IMG/VR virus record: IMGVR_UViG_3300030390_001445
Span: 1 to 41,113 of that record
Reading direction: 5' to 3' (one strand)
DNA from: a virus
Length of the DNA stretch: 41,113 nt
The notes beneath the pieces were generated by a model, which had not been told where the DNA came from, searched no databases, and was given only the letters and a program-made list of their open reading frames with translations. Shown piece by piece: positions 6,876 through 14,098 of this stretch (the first letter of the stretch is position 1; every line of letters begins with the position of its first letter). A program made the translations under genes and the position numbers.

Positions 6876-6905
6876 TTGGTAATTAATTTAATTTAATTAT
6901 CTTTG
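6876..6905 (+). promoter_or_regulatory. Bacteroidota-type promoter
   Basis: TTG (6876-6878), a 19-base spacer, TATCTTTG (6898-6905): a full match to the Bacteroidota consensus. The 25 bases 6875-6899 are identical to 9331-9355. It follows a terminator and drives the early operon from 6936. Confidence 0.85.
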
Positions 6906-6935
6906 CTATGTATTAATAACTAAACAACTAATATT

Positions 6936-7187
6936 ATGAAACTAACTAACTTAATAAAATTAATTAACGAAGAAATAAAAATGGTTGCAATTACAAATAT
7001 AGACTATTCTAATATTTCAGAAGATAATTTTAAAAAAGGTTTAACAGGATACTATTCAAGTGTTAAAAACGATATAGAATTTACTTTTGATGCTTATGAT
7101 ATAAATGATTTAGTTATTGAAAATGTAACTTTTAAAGATAACGACCAAATACCAAACATTATTAACTATTTAAATAAACTAACTTAA
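6936..7187 (+). CDS. Small hypothetical protein, early operon leader gene
   Basis: 83 residues, first gene after the 6876 promoter. A helical N-terminus (LTNLIKLINEEIKM) precedes a short alpha/beta region. An internal ATG at residue 16 could also serve as start, but the upstream ATG has the usual ACTAATATT context. Function unknown. Confidence 0.6.
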   Translation: MKLTNLIKLINEEIKMVAITNIDYSNISEDNFKKGLTGYYSSVKNDIEFTFDAYDINDLVIENVTFKDNDQIPNIINYLNKLT

Positions 7188-7189
7188 TT

Positions 7190-7324
7190 ATGGACTTTGT
7201 GACTATTTCAATAGAAAATTATAACGAGGTTTTAAAACTTCTTAAAGAAGCTGATGAAGCACAAAGAGTAAATGTATACTCTAAAAACAGAATTAAAAAA
7301 GCAATTGAACTACTAAAAAAATAA
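7190..7324 (+). CDS. Helical micropeptide
   Basis: 44 residues, two bases after the previous stop and two before the next ATG, in the same TAATTATG start context used through this operon. It is one amphipathic helix-rich peptide (VLKLLKEADEAQRV). Function unknown. Confidence 0.5.
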   Translation: MDFVTISIENYNEVLKLLKEADEAQRVNVYSKNRIKKAIELLKK

Positions 7325-7326
7325 TT

Positions 7327-7467
7327 ATGGAGGATTTACTGAAATTAAAAGACGCTCAAATTATAGCTTTACAAGCTGAATTACAAAAGCACAAAGACCT
7401 TTTAAAAGAGGTTTTAGAAACTATGCAAGAAGCTAACGAAACAATGAGAAACGAACTTAAAAAGTAA
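7327..7467 (+). CDS. Coiled-coil micropeptide
   Basis: 46 residues with heptad character throughout (LLKLKDAQIIALQAELQKHK) and no Gly or Pro. It is likely a small coiled coil. It lies between similarly spaced early genes. Function unknown. Confidence 0.5.
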   Translation: MEDLLKLKDAQIIALQAELQKHKDLLKEVLETMQEANETMRNELKK

Positions 7468-7471
7468 TATT

Positions 7472-7918
7472 ATGGGAGCAAATTCAAACTTATTTTTAAT
7501 GTTGCAAGAGCAACAAGTAGAAACAAACAACTTTCTACCAACTAAAAAAGAAATACAATTATCGGCTAAAACATTTGTAAAAAACACTTTAGAAGCTGGA
7601 GAAGTTTCTGAAATGGAATTATACACACAAGCTTTAAGAATTAACGAGGCTTTAGAAATTGTAACTGCTGAACTTAAAAACTCAATACCTCAAGAAAACT
7701 TTGAAGCGTTTGGAGTTAAAGGAACTTACCGAAGCGGTGGAGAAACTATAAATTATAAAGAAGATGAAATTTGGCGTTTATTAAATGAACAAATTAAAAA
7801 AAGAGAAGCAATGTTAAAATTAGCTGTACAAAATGGAGAAGAATATACTATTGATGGGGTTTATGTCCCTTTAGTTTCAACCACTCCAAGAAAATCAAGT
7901 TTAGCAATATCATTTTAA
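7472..7918 (+). CDS. Early phage protein, unknown (recombination-region neighbour)
   Basis: 148 residues, mainly helical (ELYTQALRINEALEIVTAEL) with a glycine-containing segment GTYRSGGETINY and a hydrophobic C-terminus. It precedes a putative annealing protein and an SSB-like protein, so a helper role in DNA recombination or replication is plausible from position only. I do not recognise the family. Confidence 0.6.
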   Translation: MGANSNLFLMLQEQQVETNNFLPTKKEIQLSAKTFVKNTLEAGEVSEMELYTQALRINEALEIVTAELKNSIPQENFEAFGVKGTYRSGGETINYKEDEIWRLLNEQIKKREAMLKLAVQNGEEYTIDGVYVPLVSTTPRKSSLAISF

Positions 7919-7928
7919 AAAACTAATT

Positions 7929-8315
7929 ATGAATATAGAAAAATTAACAGCACTTTATAAAAAGTACGAACTTACAAAAGATGACGTTTATAAGCATCAA
8001 CATTACATTATTATAACACGTTCTGGAATTGATAAAATACAAGCTAAAGAAAAAGTTTTTATTGATTATGAAGTTATAAAATGTGAACCTAAATTTTGTG
8101 TTGTGAAAGCTAATGCAACTAAAGAAGATGCTAAAATACAAACTTTTGGAAGTGCAATAAAAGGAGACAATTTTAAAGATGGTAATACTCAAACTTGGTA
8201 TGTTATGGAAATGGCAGAAAAAAGAGCAATGTCAAGAGCGGTATTAAAACTTACAGGGTTTTATGAACTCGGAGTATTTGGAGAAGATGAAAGTGAAGAT
8301 TTTAAACGTAAATAA
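7929..8315 (+). CDS. Possible single-strand annealing or DNA-binding protein
   Basis: 128 residues. The C-terminal half carries TWYVMEMAEKRAMSRAVLK followed by TGFYELGVFGEDE, a pattern reminiscent of the AEKRA-type helix in phage annealing-related proteins (Rad52/ERF-like groups). The N-terminal half is beta-rich. The gene sits directly before an SSB-like gene, as recombination proteins often do. The assignment is tentative. Confidence 0.45.
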   Translation: MNIEKLTALYKKYELTKDDVYKHQHYIIITRSGIDKIQAKEKVFIDYEVIKCEPKFCVVKANATKEDAKIQTFGSAIKGDNFKDGNTQTWYVMEMAEKRAMSRAVLKLTGFYELGVFGEDESEDFKRK

Positions 8316-8337
8316 TAAACACTTAAATAATTAAACT

Positions 8338-8697
8338 ATGGCTTTAGGAGTAACAGGAAAAATCACAAAGATTTTAGACTTACAAACAGGAACAACCGCA
8401 GCAGGTGCTGAATGGAAAAAACAAAGTTTCATTTTAGAAACTACTGAACAATACAATAATATATATTGTTTTGAATTATTTGGAGCTGAAAAAGTAGATA
8501 ATTTTCTACAATACAATAAAGTAGGCAATGAGGTAAAAGTTGATTTTAACGTAAATACAAACGAATGGAAAGGAAAGTATTTTACAACTTTGTCAGCGTG
8601 GAAAGTATTTAAAGCTGATGCAACGAGTTCAAACAATGCGCAAGTTGTAAATGAAAATCTACCAGTTGGAGCTGATGATTCTGATTTGCCCTTTTAA
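8338..8697 (+). CDS. SSB-like OB-fold protein (DUF3127-like)
   Basis: 119 residues. The start (LGVTGKITKILDLQTGTTAA) followed by EWKKQSFILET and CFELFG resembles the DUF3127 family, which is predicted to have an SSB-like OB fold and is common in Bacteroidota. The C-terminus is a short linker with an acidic tip, DDSDLPF, like the partner-binding tail of SSB. It probably coats single-stranded DNA during phage replication. A terminator follows. Confidence 0.8.
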   Translation: MALGVTGKITKILDLQTGTTAAGAEWKKQSFILETTEQYNNIYCFELFGAEKVDNFLQYNKVGNEVKVDFNVNTNEWKGKYFTTLSAWKVFKADATSSNNAQVVNENLPVGADDSDLPF

Positions 8698-8728
8698 TTT
8701 AGAACTACTAATTAAAACATTTGATTTA

Positions 8729-8758
8729 CAAGTCCCTGCTAATTTGTAGGGACTTTTT
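8729..8758 (+). terminator. Rho-independent terminator
   Basis: Stem aagtccct (8730-8737) / agggactt (8748-8755), perfect over 8 bp, then TTTT. Confidence 0.85.
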
Positions 8759-8770
8759 AAAAACTAAATT

Positions 8771-9259
8771 ATGAGAGAAATAAAAGTAGGCGATAAGTAT
8801 TTGTGTAAAGCCAACGATTACGATGATGGTTATTTTACAAGCGGTAATATTTATGAAGTTAAAGAAGTTTTTGAAAACGGAGTTGGCTTTTTAACAGATA
8901 ATAAAAGAGCTTATACAATTTGGGCTCAATTTTTACAAAAAGACTTCACGGACTTACAAGAAGAAAAAATAATTCACAACGAAAAAGAAATTCAAAGCAT
9001 TATAAAAGAATACGGAATTAAAACATATAATTTAAATGAATACGATTTTGTAAACCCAGAGCATTATAAAAAAGGGAATAAAGAAGTAATTGATATGATG
9101 TTGGATATTTGGGGCGTTGAAAAATTAATTGCTCATTGTGAAATGTGCGCTTTTAAGTACCGTATGCGTATAGGAGAAAAACCAAACCAACCAATTGAGC
9201 AGGACTTAAAAAAAGCTAATTGGTACGAAAACAAAGCAAAAGAATTAAAAAATAATTAA
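8771..9259 (+). CDS. DUF3310 protein with N-terminal beta domain
   Basis: 162 residues. The N-terminal ~55 residues (VGDKYLCKANDYDDGYFTSG) look like a small beta-barrel module. The C-terminal part matches DUF3310: NPEHYKKGNKEVIDMM, then HCEMCAFKYRMRIGEK and the DLKKANWYENKAKEL helix. DUF3310 is common in phages near replication genes and is sometimes labelled as a nucleotide kinase component, without proof. It lies between two terminators and has no obvious promoter of its own. Confidence 0.8.
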   Translation: MREIKVGDKYLCKANDYDDGYFTSGNIYEVKEVFENGVGFLTDNKRAYTIWAQFLQKDFTDLQEEKIIHNEKEIQSIIKEYGIKTYNLNEYDFVNPEHYKKGNKEVIDMMLDIWGVEKLIAHCEMCAFKYRMRIGEKPNQPIEQDLKKANWYENKAKELKNN

Positions 9260-9278
9260 CTCGTAAACACCTAAAAAT

Positions 9279-9308
9279 CAAACCCTTTCAATCGAGAGGG
9301 TTTTTTTA
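9279..9308 (+). terminator. Rho-independent terminator
   Basis: Stem aaaccctttc (9280-9289) / gagagggttt (9294-9303) with one wobble and a 4-base loop, then seven T in total. Confidence 0.87.
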
Positions 9309-9331
9309 TTGAAAAAAAAGTGTTAAAGTTT

Positions 9332-9361
9332 TTGGTAATTAATTTAATTTAATTAATTTTA
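9332..9361 (+). promoter_or_regulatory. Bacteroidota-type promoter (second copy of the module)
   Basis: TTG (9332-9334), 19-base spacer, TAATTTTA (9354-9361), a near match to TAnnTTTG. The 25 bases 9331-9355 equal 6875-6899. It would drive the replication operon from 9390. Confidence 0.7.
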
Positions 9362-9389
9362 CACCATAGAAATAAACAAATAACTAATT

Positions 9390-9740
9390 ATGACACAAAA
9401 AGAAATAACAACGCATAAGATAATTACAAGCGTTTTAGCAATGCAAATAAGTTCAAATATATTAACAGACTTACAAAGTACAAAAGTCTTTAAAAATAGC
9501 CTTAAAATGCATATTAACAGAACTATTGACGCTTTAAAAGAAGTTGAAGTAAAACACTACGATAATTTTTTCAATTCCAAAGAAACTGAAACAAGCCAAG
9601 TTTATGAAGTTTACGAAAACTTTATTAAAATAATTTCACAAGTTCCTATTTACGATACTGAAAACTTGTTAAAAATGTATGAGGCGTATAAAATTGACGC
9701 TAAGAGTATGCAAGGAATAACAAATAAAATTTTAAGATAA
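9390..9740 (+). CDS. Hypothetical protein upstream of the DnaA-like gene
   Basis: 116 residues, helical (TTHKIITSVLAMQISSNIL). First gene of the operon driven by the 9332 promoter, overlapping the next gene by one base (TAATG). Not recognised; a regulatory or replication role is only suggested by location. Confidence 0.6.
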   Translation: MTQKEITTHKIITSVLAMQISSNILTDLQSTKVFKNSLKMHINRTIDALKEVEVKHYDNFFNSKETETSQVYEVYENFIKIISQVPIYDTENLLKMYEAYKIDAKSMQGITNKILR

Positions 9741-10069
9741 TGACAACAGAAAAAATAATCAAAACCATTAACGAAACGCTTGAAGTTGATATAAGAAGTA
9801 AAACCCGCAGACGTGAAGTAGTTTACTCAAGGTTTATTTTTTATCACTTAATGAGAAATAAATTACACAGAAGCTACTCTTTAGCAACTATCGGGGCGTT
9901 TCTAAAAAAAGACCACGCAACCGTATTACATGGATTGAAACAATTTGATTTACTAATCAATTACGATGATTTTAAAATTCAGTACCAGAAAGTAATATTA
10001 AAACTAAATGAAAATACATTAAACGAGGTTAAAATTTGCCCTTGTTGTAACCAAGAAATTAAGAAATAA
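9740..10069 (+). CDS. DnaA domain IV-like DNA-binding protein
   Basis: 109 residues. Residues ~22-70 match the C-terminal DNA-binding domain of DnaA: SRFIFYHLMRNKL, then RSYSLATIGAFLKKDHATVL with the IG turn (I51-G52) and the KDHATV signature (58-62). There is no AAA+ domain, so it cannot act as a full initiator by itself. The C-terminus has a CPCC motif (100-103). It may bind DnaA-box-like sites to help start phage replication or compete with host DnaA. Coupled to both neighbours by one-base overlaps. Confidence 0.8.
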   Translation: MTTEKIIKTINETLEVDIRSKTRRREVVYSRFIFYHLMRNKLHRSYSLATIGAFLKKDHATVLHGLKQFDLLINYDDFKIQYQKVILKLNENTLNEVKICPCCNQEIKK

Positions 10070-10416
10070 TGAGATACAATATACACGAGGTTTTAGATAT
10101 ATTAAAACCAACACGAAAAGAAAGCGCAAAGTTAAAAGTTTGGAATGTACATTTAAAAAACTACTCCAAAGAACTTTGGGAGGATGTTGAAAGAATTAAA
10201 AATGGTTTAGAGCCTTTGCAAATTATAACAGAAGTTAAAGAAGAAAGCGAAAATGAAAAACCTACACGATTATTTTTTTCAATCAATAACGAGGGCGTTT
10301 ATGATAAGTATGATGTAAGCATTTTAACTGATATATCTACTTATGAAATAACCGCTAAAACAAGAAGAACTCATTTAACTAAAAATGGATTTATTATTAA
10401 ACGTATAAAATTTTAA
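10069..10416 (+). CDS. Hypothetical early protein
   Basis: 115 residues. The first 50 include a lysine-rich, tryptophan-containing helix region (KLKVWNVHLKNYSKELWEDV); the second half is beta-like and ends in a basic tail (RRTHLTKNGFIIKRIKF). It is coupled to the DnaA-like gene. Function unknown. Confidence 0.6.
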   Translation: MRYNIHEVLDILKPTRKESAKLKVWNVHLKNYSKELWEDVERIKNGLEPLQIITEVKEESENEKPTRLFFSINNEGVYDKYDVSILTDISTYEITAKTRRTHLTKNGFIIKRIKF

Positions 10417-10418
10417 TT

Positions 10419-10721
10419 ATGGCTTTTGAAGATACATTATTATTAAAATTAAATAGAGAATACTCAAAAGAAGAGTTAGTAGATTTTGTATTAAGAAGAA
10501 TAAAAGAGTTAAAGTTAAGTAACGGTAAAAATGAGTCTTACATACAAGAACTAATAAAAGAGAATAGCGAGTTAAAAGCTAAGTTAAGAAACACCAAACA
10601 ACGAACAAATAGTATTGAGTTATCTAAAAAAATAGAAAGATACAAGAAAAACACAAAATCACAATTAGAACATATTGTAAGATTAAAAAACGAAATTAAA
10701 GAACTAAAATCTAAATTATGA
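10419..10721 (+). CDS. Coiled-coil protein
   Basis: 100 residues, almost entirely helical and charged, with long heptad stretches (for example ENSELKAKLRNTKQ and LEHIVRLKNEIKELKSKL). Probably a small dimeric coiled coil. Its TGA overlaps the next ATG as ATGA. Function unknown. Confidence 0.6.
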   Translation: MAFEDTLLLKLNREYSKEELVDFVLRRIKELKLSNGKNESYIQELIKENSELKAKLRNTKQRTNSIELSKKIERYKKNTKSQLEHIVRLKNEIKELKSKL

Positions 10722-10813
10722 AAGCATCAACAAGGGTACGATACAACTATTTATTAATAGGAATATCAATCGGTTTAGCAATATCAATACTAATTTTAAA
10801 TATAATATTATGA
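10718..10813 (+). CDS. Single-helix membrane micropeptide
   Basis: 31 residues: a basic start (MKASTRVRYNY) then one hydrophobic helix (LLIGISIGLAISILILNIIL). It is joined to both neighbours by ATGA overlaps, which supports translation. Function unknown; superinfection or envelope roles are typical guesses for such peptides. Confidence 0.55.
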   Translation: MKASTRVRYNYLLIGISIGLAISILILNIIL

Positions 10814-10950
10814 CACGTAAAGAAAAATTAATTGAACAAAGAAACGAACTACAACAAGAGTTAAAAATACTTGCTAAACGTGGTTTAAACAAAGAAATTG
10901 TTAACGCTAAATATCATTTAGTACTTAAAAAATTAGAAGATGAGAGATAA
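10810..10950 (+). CDS. Helical micropeptide
   Basis: 46 residues, basic and helical (KEKLIEQRNELQQELKILAK), overlapping the previous gene by ATGA and the next by 11 bases. Possibly coiled coil. Function unknown. Confidence 0.5.
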   Translation: MTRKEKLIEQRNELQQELKILAKRGLNKEIVNAKYHLVLKKLEDER

Positions 10951-11086
10951 TTTAAAAGTAGCTAGAAGTTACAGCGAAAGCCAAAAGCAAAGAATTGAAA
11001 GTTTAAAAACTTTAGAACTTGCAAAAATGCAGGAAAAAGAATTGAATAAAAAAGTAAAATATTTAACTAAAAGATTTGTTTTATAA
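10940..11086 (+). CDS. Helical basic micropeptide
   Basis: 48 residues starting within the end of the previous gene. Lys/Glu-rich helix (SYSESQKQRIESLKTLELAK). Last gene of this operon. The -33 element of the next promoter lies inside its 3' end. Confidence 0.5.
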   Translation: MRDNLKVARSYSESQKQRIESLKTLELAKMQEKELNKKVKYLTKRFVL

Positions 11087-11106
11087 AAAATAAATAATTA
11101 TATTTG
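11076..11106 (+). promoter_or_regulatory. Bacteroidota-type promoter for a short RNA
   Basis: TTG (11076-11078), 20-base spacer, TATATTTG (11099-11106): full consensus. No gene follows before the terminator at 11140-11178, so the product would be a short untranslated RNA. Confidence 0.7.
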
Positions 11107-11112
11107 AATATA

Positions 11113-11178
11113 ATATTAGTTTTTTTTGGTTAGTTAAATAGCTGGTAGGAATGTAGAAATGAAACTATCAGCTTTTTT
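11113..11178 (+). ncRNA. Candidate small RNA ending at an intrinsic terminator
   Basis: Between the 11076 promoter and the end of a hairpin, agctggtag (11140-11148) / ctatcagct (11165-11173) with one wobble and then TTTTTT, lie about 65 bases with no plausible reading frame. The unit could be a small RNA or simply a terminated leader. The transcript start is estimated from the -7 box. Confidence 0.45.
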
Positions 11179-11211
11179 AAAACTTTTTAGCTATTATTTA
11201 AAATAAAATGT

Positions 11212-11219
11212 TATCTTTG
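11212..11219 (+). promoter_or_regulatory. Bacteroidota -7 box (TATCTTTG)
   Basis: A perfect TAnnTTTG box just before the structured region at 11226; no clear TTG at -33. It could start both the structured RNA and, by read-through, the replication operon at 11353. Confidence 0.5.
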
Positions 11220-11225
11220 TATTTG

Positions 11226-11325
11226 TATTGAAGTGAGACCCAATATAAATAATTAAAAATATTTCATAACCTCATAAGGAAAGGCGGTCTCACACTAAGC
11301 TAATTCTTATGGGGTTTTCTTTTAC
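11226..11325 (+). ncRNA. Candidate structured RNA with interleaved stems (pseudoknot)
   Basis: Two long stems are interleaved. Stem 1 is gtgagacc (11233-11240) with ggtctcac (11286-11293), 8 bp perfect. Stem 2 is aacctcataagga (11268-11280) with ttcttatggggtt (11304-11316), 13 bp with two G-U wobbles. Stem 2 starts inside the loop of stem 1 and closes beyond it, the H-type pseudoknot order. Stem 2 is followed by TTTTCTTTT, so it may also terminate transcription. It resembles no riboswitch I recognise. It could be a discrete RNA or a 5' leader controlling the operon at 11353. Confidence 0.6.
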
Positions 11326-11352
11326 ACGTATATTAACTTAATTTTATATAAT

Positions 11353-11559
11353 ATGGAAATCAAATTTAAAACAGAAGTACACGAAAATTACAGTACTCAA
11401 TTAACAATTAGTAAAATTGAAAATGGTGTTTTTATTACTAATTCAAGTATTGAAGGAAATTTAGAAAATGAAGAAGCTACTCACTTCTTATCTAAAGAGG
11501 ATTTAAAAGATTTTATTGGAGCTTTATTACACGTTCAATCTAAATTAAGAAATGAGTAA
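11353..11559 (+). CDS. Hypothetical protein, replication operon leader
   Basis: 68 residues: a beta-rich N-terminal half (KFKTEVHENYSTQLTISKI) and a C-terminal helix (LSKEDLKDFIGALLHVQSKL). First gene downstream of the structured RNA; overlaps the next by one base (TAATG). Function unknown. Confidence 0.6.
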   Translation: MEIKFKTEVHENYSTQLTISKIENGVFITNSSIEGNLENEEATHFLSKEDLKDFIGALLHVQSKLRNE

Positions 11560-12221
11560 TGGAAAAGCCAACTAAAAGAAAAGCTTTTAATTTTTTAAGA
11601 AGTTATTTTGATGTCGTTAATGAATTAGAAAATGACACCGATAAACTTAATTTTTTAATGGCTATAATCAATAAACAATTTTTAGATGAAGACCCAAAAG
11701 AATTAACTTTTTTAGTTAATCTTTGTTATTCAAGTCAAAAACACTCAATAGAATCGAGTGTAAAAGGCTGGAAAAGAGCTAATAATACAGATATGAATGG
11801 CAACCCCTTGACAGACCCCCCGACCCCCTTAGGGACTAACCCCCAGACCAACCCTGAGGAAGAGAAAGAAGAAGAAGAAGAGAAAGAAGAAGAGAAAGAA
11901 GAATGTAAACAAAAATTAGAGCCAATAAATTGGCCAGAGTTATTAGAGTTTTTTAATAAAGTAACTAAAAAGAAAAGTAGAAGTATTCCAGATAAAGTTA
12001 AAAAGGCGTTTAAAGCAAGATTAAAAGATGGCTACACAAAAAAAGATATTGGTTTAGCTATTAGAAATTGTTACAACGACCCTTACCACATTGAAACAAA
12101 ACATAAACATTTAACTTTAGAGTTTATATCAAGGGCGGATAAAATGGATAAGTTTTGCAATTCTGAAGATAGAAAAGAAAACGGTAAGACTAACCAAAAA
12201 TTTATGACTTATGATGATTAG
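11559..12221 (+). CDS. Replisome organiser/helicase-loader-like protein
   Basis: 220 residues in three parts: an N-terminal helical domain (FNFLRSYFDVVNELENDTDK) like those of phage replication-initiation proteins; a proline/threonine then polyglutamate linker (residues ~83-115); and a C-terminal helical domain (RSIPDKVKKAFKARLKDGYT, then DIGLAIRNCYNDPYHIE and LTLEFISRADKMDKF) like the conserved C-terminal domain of phage replisome organisers. It sits directly before the primase-helicase and probably loads it. The linker DNA has a C-rich patch (about 11806-11860) unlike its surroundings. Confidence 0.7.
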   Translation: MEKPTKRKAFNFLRSYFDVVNELENDTDKLNFLMAIINKQFLDEDPKELTFLVNLCYSSQKHSIESSVKGWKRANNTDMNGNPLTDPPTPLGTNPQTNPEEEKEEEEEKEEEKEECKQKLEPINWPELLEFFNKVTKKKSRSIPDKVKKAFKARLKDGYTKKDIGLAIRNCYNDPYHIETKHKHLTLEFISRADKMDKFCNSEDRKENGKTNQKFMTYDD

Positions 12222-14043
12222 CGACAAATTTTTTAATTTAGGAATACAAGTTAAAGGAAATAGAACTGAACAAAAATGCAAATGTCCTAATTGCGTAACA
12301 CTTGGAAAAACTAATATAAACGATACTTGTTTGTCTATTAATTTAGAAAGTGGTTTGTATAATTGTCATAAGTGCGGTTGGAAAGGATGTGTGGCTGAAA
12401 CTAATTTTAAACGTGAAGAAATGCAAATAATTTATAAATTACCTGTAAAGCCAAATATATCTAAATTAACAGATGAGGCGTTAAAATATTTCGAAGATAG
12501 AGGTATTAGTCAAGCAGTAGTTTTAAAAAACAAAATTGCAAGTACTTCAGATGGTAACGGTGTTTTATTTCCTTACTTTAGAAATGGTCAATTAATAAAC
12601 TACAAAACAAGATTATTAAAAGAAAAAAGATTTTTTCAAGCAAAAGAGGCCGAGCCTATAATGTATAATCTTGACAGGATAACAGGACAAAAAGAAATAA
12701 TAGTGTGTGAGGGCGAGTTTGACGCATTAAGTTGGGAGGTTGCAGGATATGAAAACCATACTTCAGTTAATCAAGGTGCGCCAAATGAAAATGATACTAA
12801 CGTAGATAAAAAGTTAGAATGTATTACAAATTGTTATGAAGTTTTTGAAGATGCTGAAGTTATTTATTTGGCCGTAGATACAGATAATAATGGAATACGT
12901 TTACAAAAAGAGTTAATTCGTAGGTTTGGAGCTGAAAAATGCAAGATAGTAGATTTTAAAGATTGCAAAGACGCAAACGAATATCTAATTAAATATGGTG
13001 CTTTTGAGTTATCAATGCTTTTAAAAGAAGCTAAAGACGTAAAAATTGAGGGCGTTTTTACTTTAGAAGATAACTTTGAAAGTATGTTAAGTGGTTTTAA
13101 AAATGGTTATCAACGTGGCCAAACTACTTACATAAATGAAATAGACCAAGCTTGGAAATGGAGAAAGGGAGAAGTTACAGTTTGGACTGGCTACCAAAAT
13201 GAGGGAAAATCTTTATTTTTAAATCAACTTTCAGTTATAAAGGCCTTTTATGATAAAGATAAGTTTGCGGTTTTTAGTCCAGAGAATATGCCGATGGATG
13301 ACTTTTTTAATGATTTAATTGAAATGTTAGTTGGTAAGACTTCAGACCCTTATTATAAAAGTTTACAAATGTCAGAGATTGAATATTTAAATGCAAGTAG
13401 CTTTTTAAATAGACACTTCTTTTTAGTTTATCCAGACTTTGACTTTAAAATAGATACAATTTTTGAAAAGGTTAAATATTTAGTTAGAAAGCAAGGAATT
13501 GACCATTTAATAATTGACCCTTATAATACGGTTGAGCATCTAATGAGAAGCGGAGAAAGAGAAGATTTATACATTAGTAGGTTTATGGCCAAGTTAAAAA
13601 GGTTTGCAATTGAAAATGAAATTTCAATACATTTAGTGGCGCACCAAAACACAGCAAGGCCAGACGCAAACGATGGAGGCCGATATTATAAACCAAATTT
13701 AAATAATATTAAAGGCGGTGGAACTTTTGCGGATAAGGCCGACAATGTAGTGTACGTATGGAGGCCTAACAGGGCTTTAGATTTTAGATGTACTGAAGTT
13801 GTTTTTGGTTCTCAAAAGATTAAAAAACAAAAATTAGTAGCAAGGCCTTGCGAGGTTTTAAATATTGATTTTGATTTTAAAGCAAATAGATATACGTTTG
13901 ATGGTTTTACGCCTTTTAAAGATATTGATAAAAAAAGAGATATTAAACCAATAGAGAAAAAAGAATACAATATAATACCTGCTACAATAGAAGAGGCTTT
14001 TGATAATAACGAAAACAATGAAGAAAGTGAAATTCCGTTTTAA
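12211..14043 (+). CDS. Bifunctional primase-helicase (T7 gp4-like)
   Basis: 610 residues. A zinc ribbon (C25, C28, C52, C55) is followed by a TOPRIM primase core (VCEGEFDA with E167; AVDTDNNG with D223/D225). A RecA/DnaB-type helicase follows: Walker A GYQNEGKS (K333, S334), Walker B LIIDP (D436), and the HLVAHQN segment with H478. It would unwind the fork and make primers. Its start overlaps the previous gene by 11 bases. The C-terminus is acidic and ends ESEIPF, like the tip of the SSB-like protein at 8338 (DDSDLPF). No phage DNA polymerase is visible, so host polymerase is probably used. Confidence 0.9.
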   Translation: MMISDKFFNLGIQVKGNRTEQKCKCPNCVTLGKTNINDTCLSINLESGLYNCHKCGWKGCVAETNFKREEMQIIYKLPVKPNISKLTDEALKYFEDRGISQAVVLKNKIASTSDGNGVLFPYFRNGQLINYKTRLLKEKRFFQAKEAEPIMYNLDRITGQKEIIVCEGEFDALSWEVAGYENHTSVNQGAPNENDTNVDKKLECITNCYEVFEDAEVIYLAVDTDNNGIRLQKELIRRFGAEKCKIVDFKDCKDANEYLIKYGAFELSMLLKEAKDVKIEGVFTLEDNFESMLSGFKNGYQRGQTTYINEIDQAWKWRKGEVTVWTGYQNEGKSLFLNQLSVIKAFYDKDKFAVFSPENMPMDDFFNDLIEMLVGKTSDPYYKSLQMSEIEYLNASSFLNRHFFLVYPDFDFKIDTIFEKVKYLVRKQGIDHLIIDPYNTVEHLMRSGEREDLYISRFMAKLKRFAIENEISIHLVAHQNTARPDANDGGRYYKPNLNNIKGGGTFADKADNVVYVWRPNRALDFRCTEVVFGSQKIKKQKLVARPCEVLNIDFDFKANRYTFDGFTPFKDIDKKRDIKPIEKKEYNIIPATIEEAFDNNENNEESEIPF

Positions 14044-14044
14044 G

Positions 14045-14075
14045 TTGTTTTATTCCGTTTTAATTACTATATTTG
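14045..14075 (+). promoter_or_regulatory. Bacteroidota-type promoter
   Basis: TTG (14045-14047), 20-base spacer, TATATTTG (14068-14075), directly after the helicase stop and 24 bases before the HNH gene. Confidence 0.75.
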
Positions 14076-14098
14076 TATATAATTTTAAATAAAAAACA

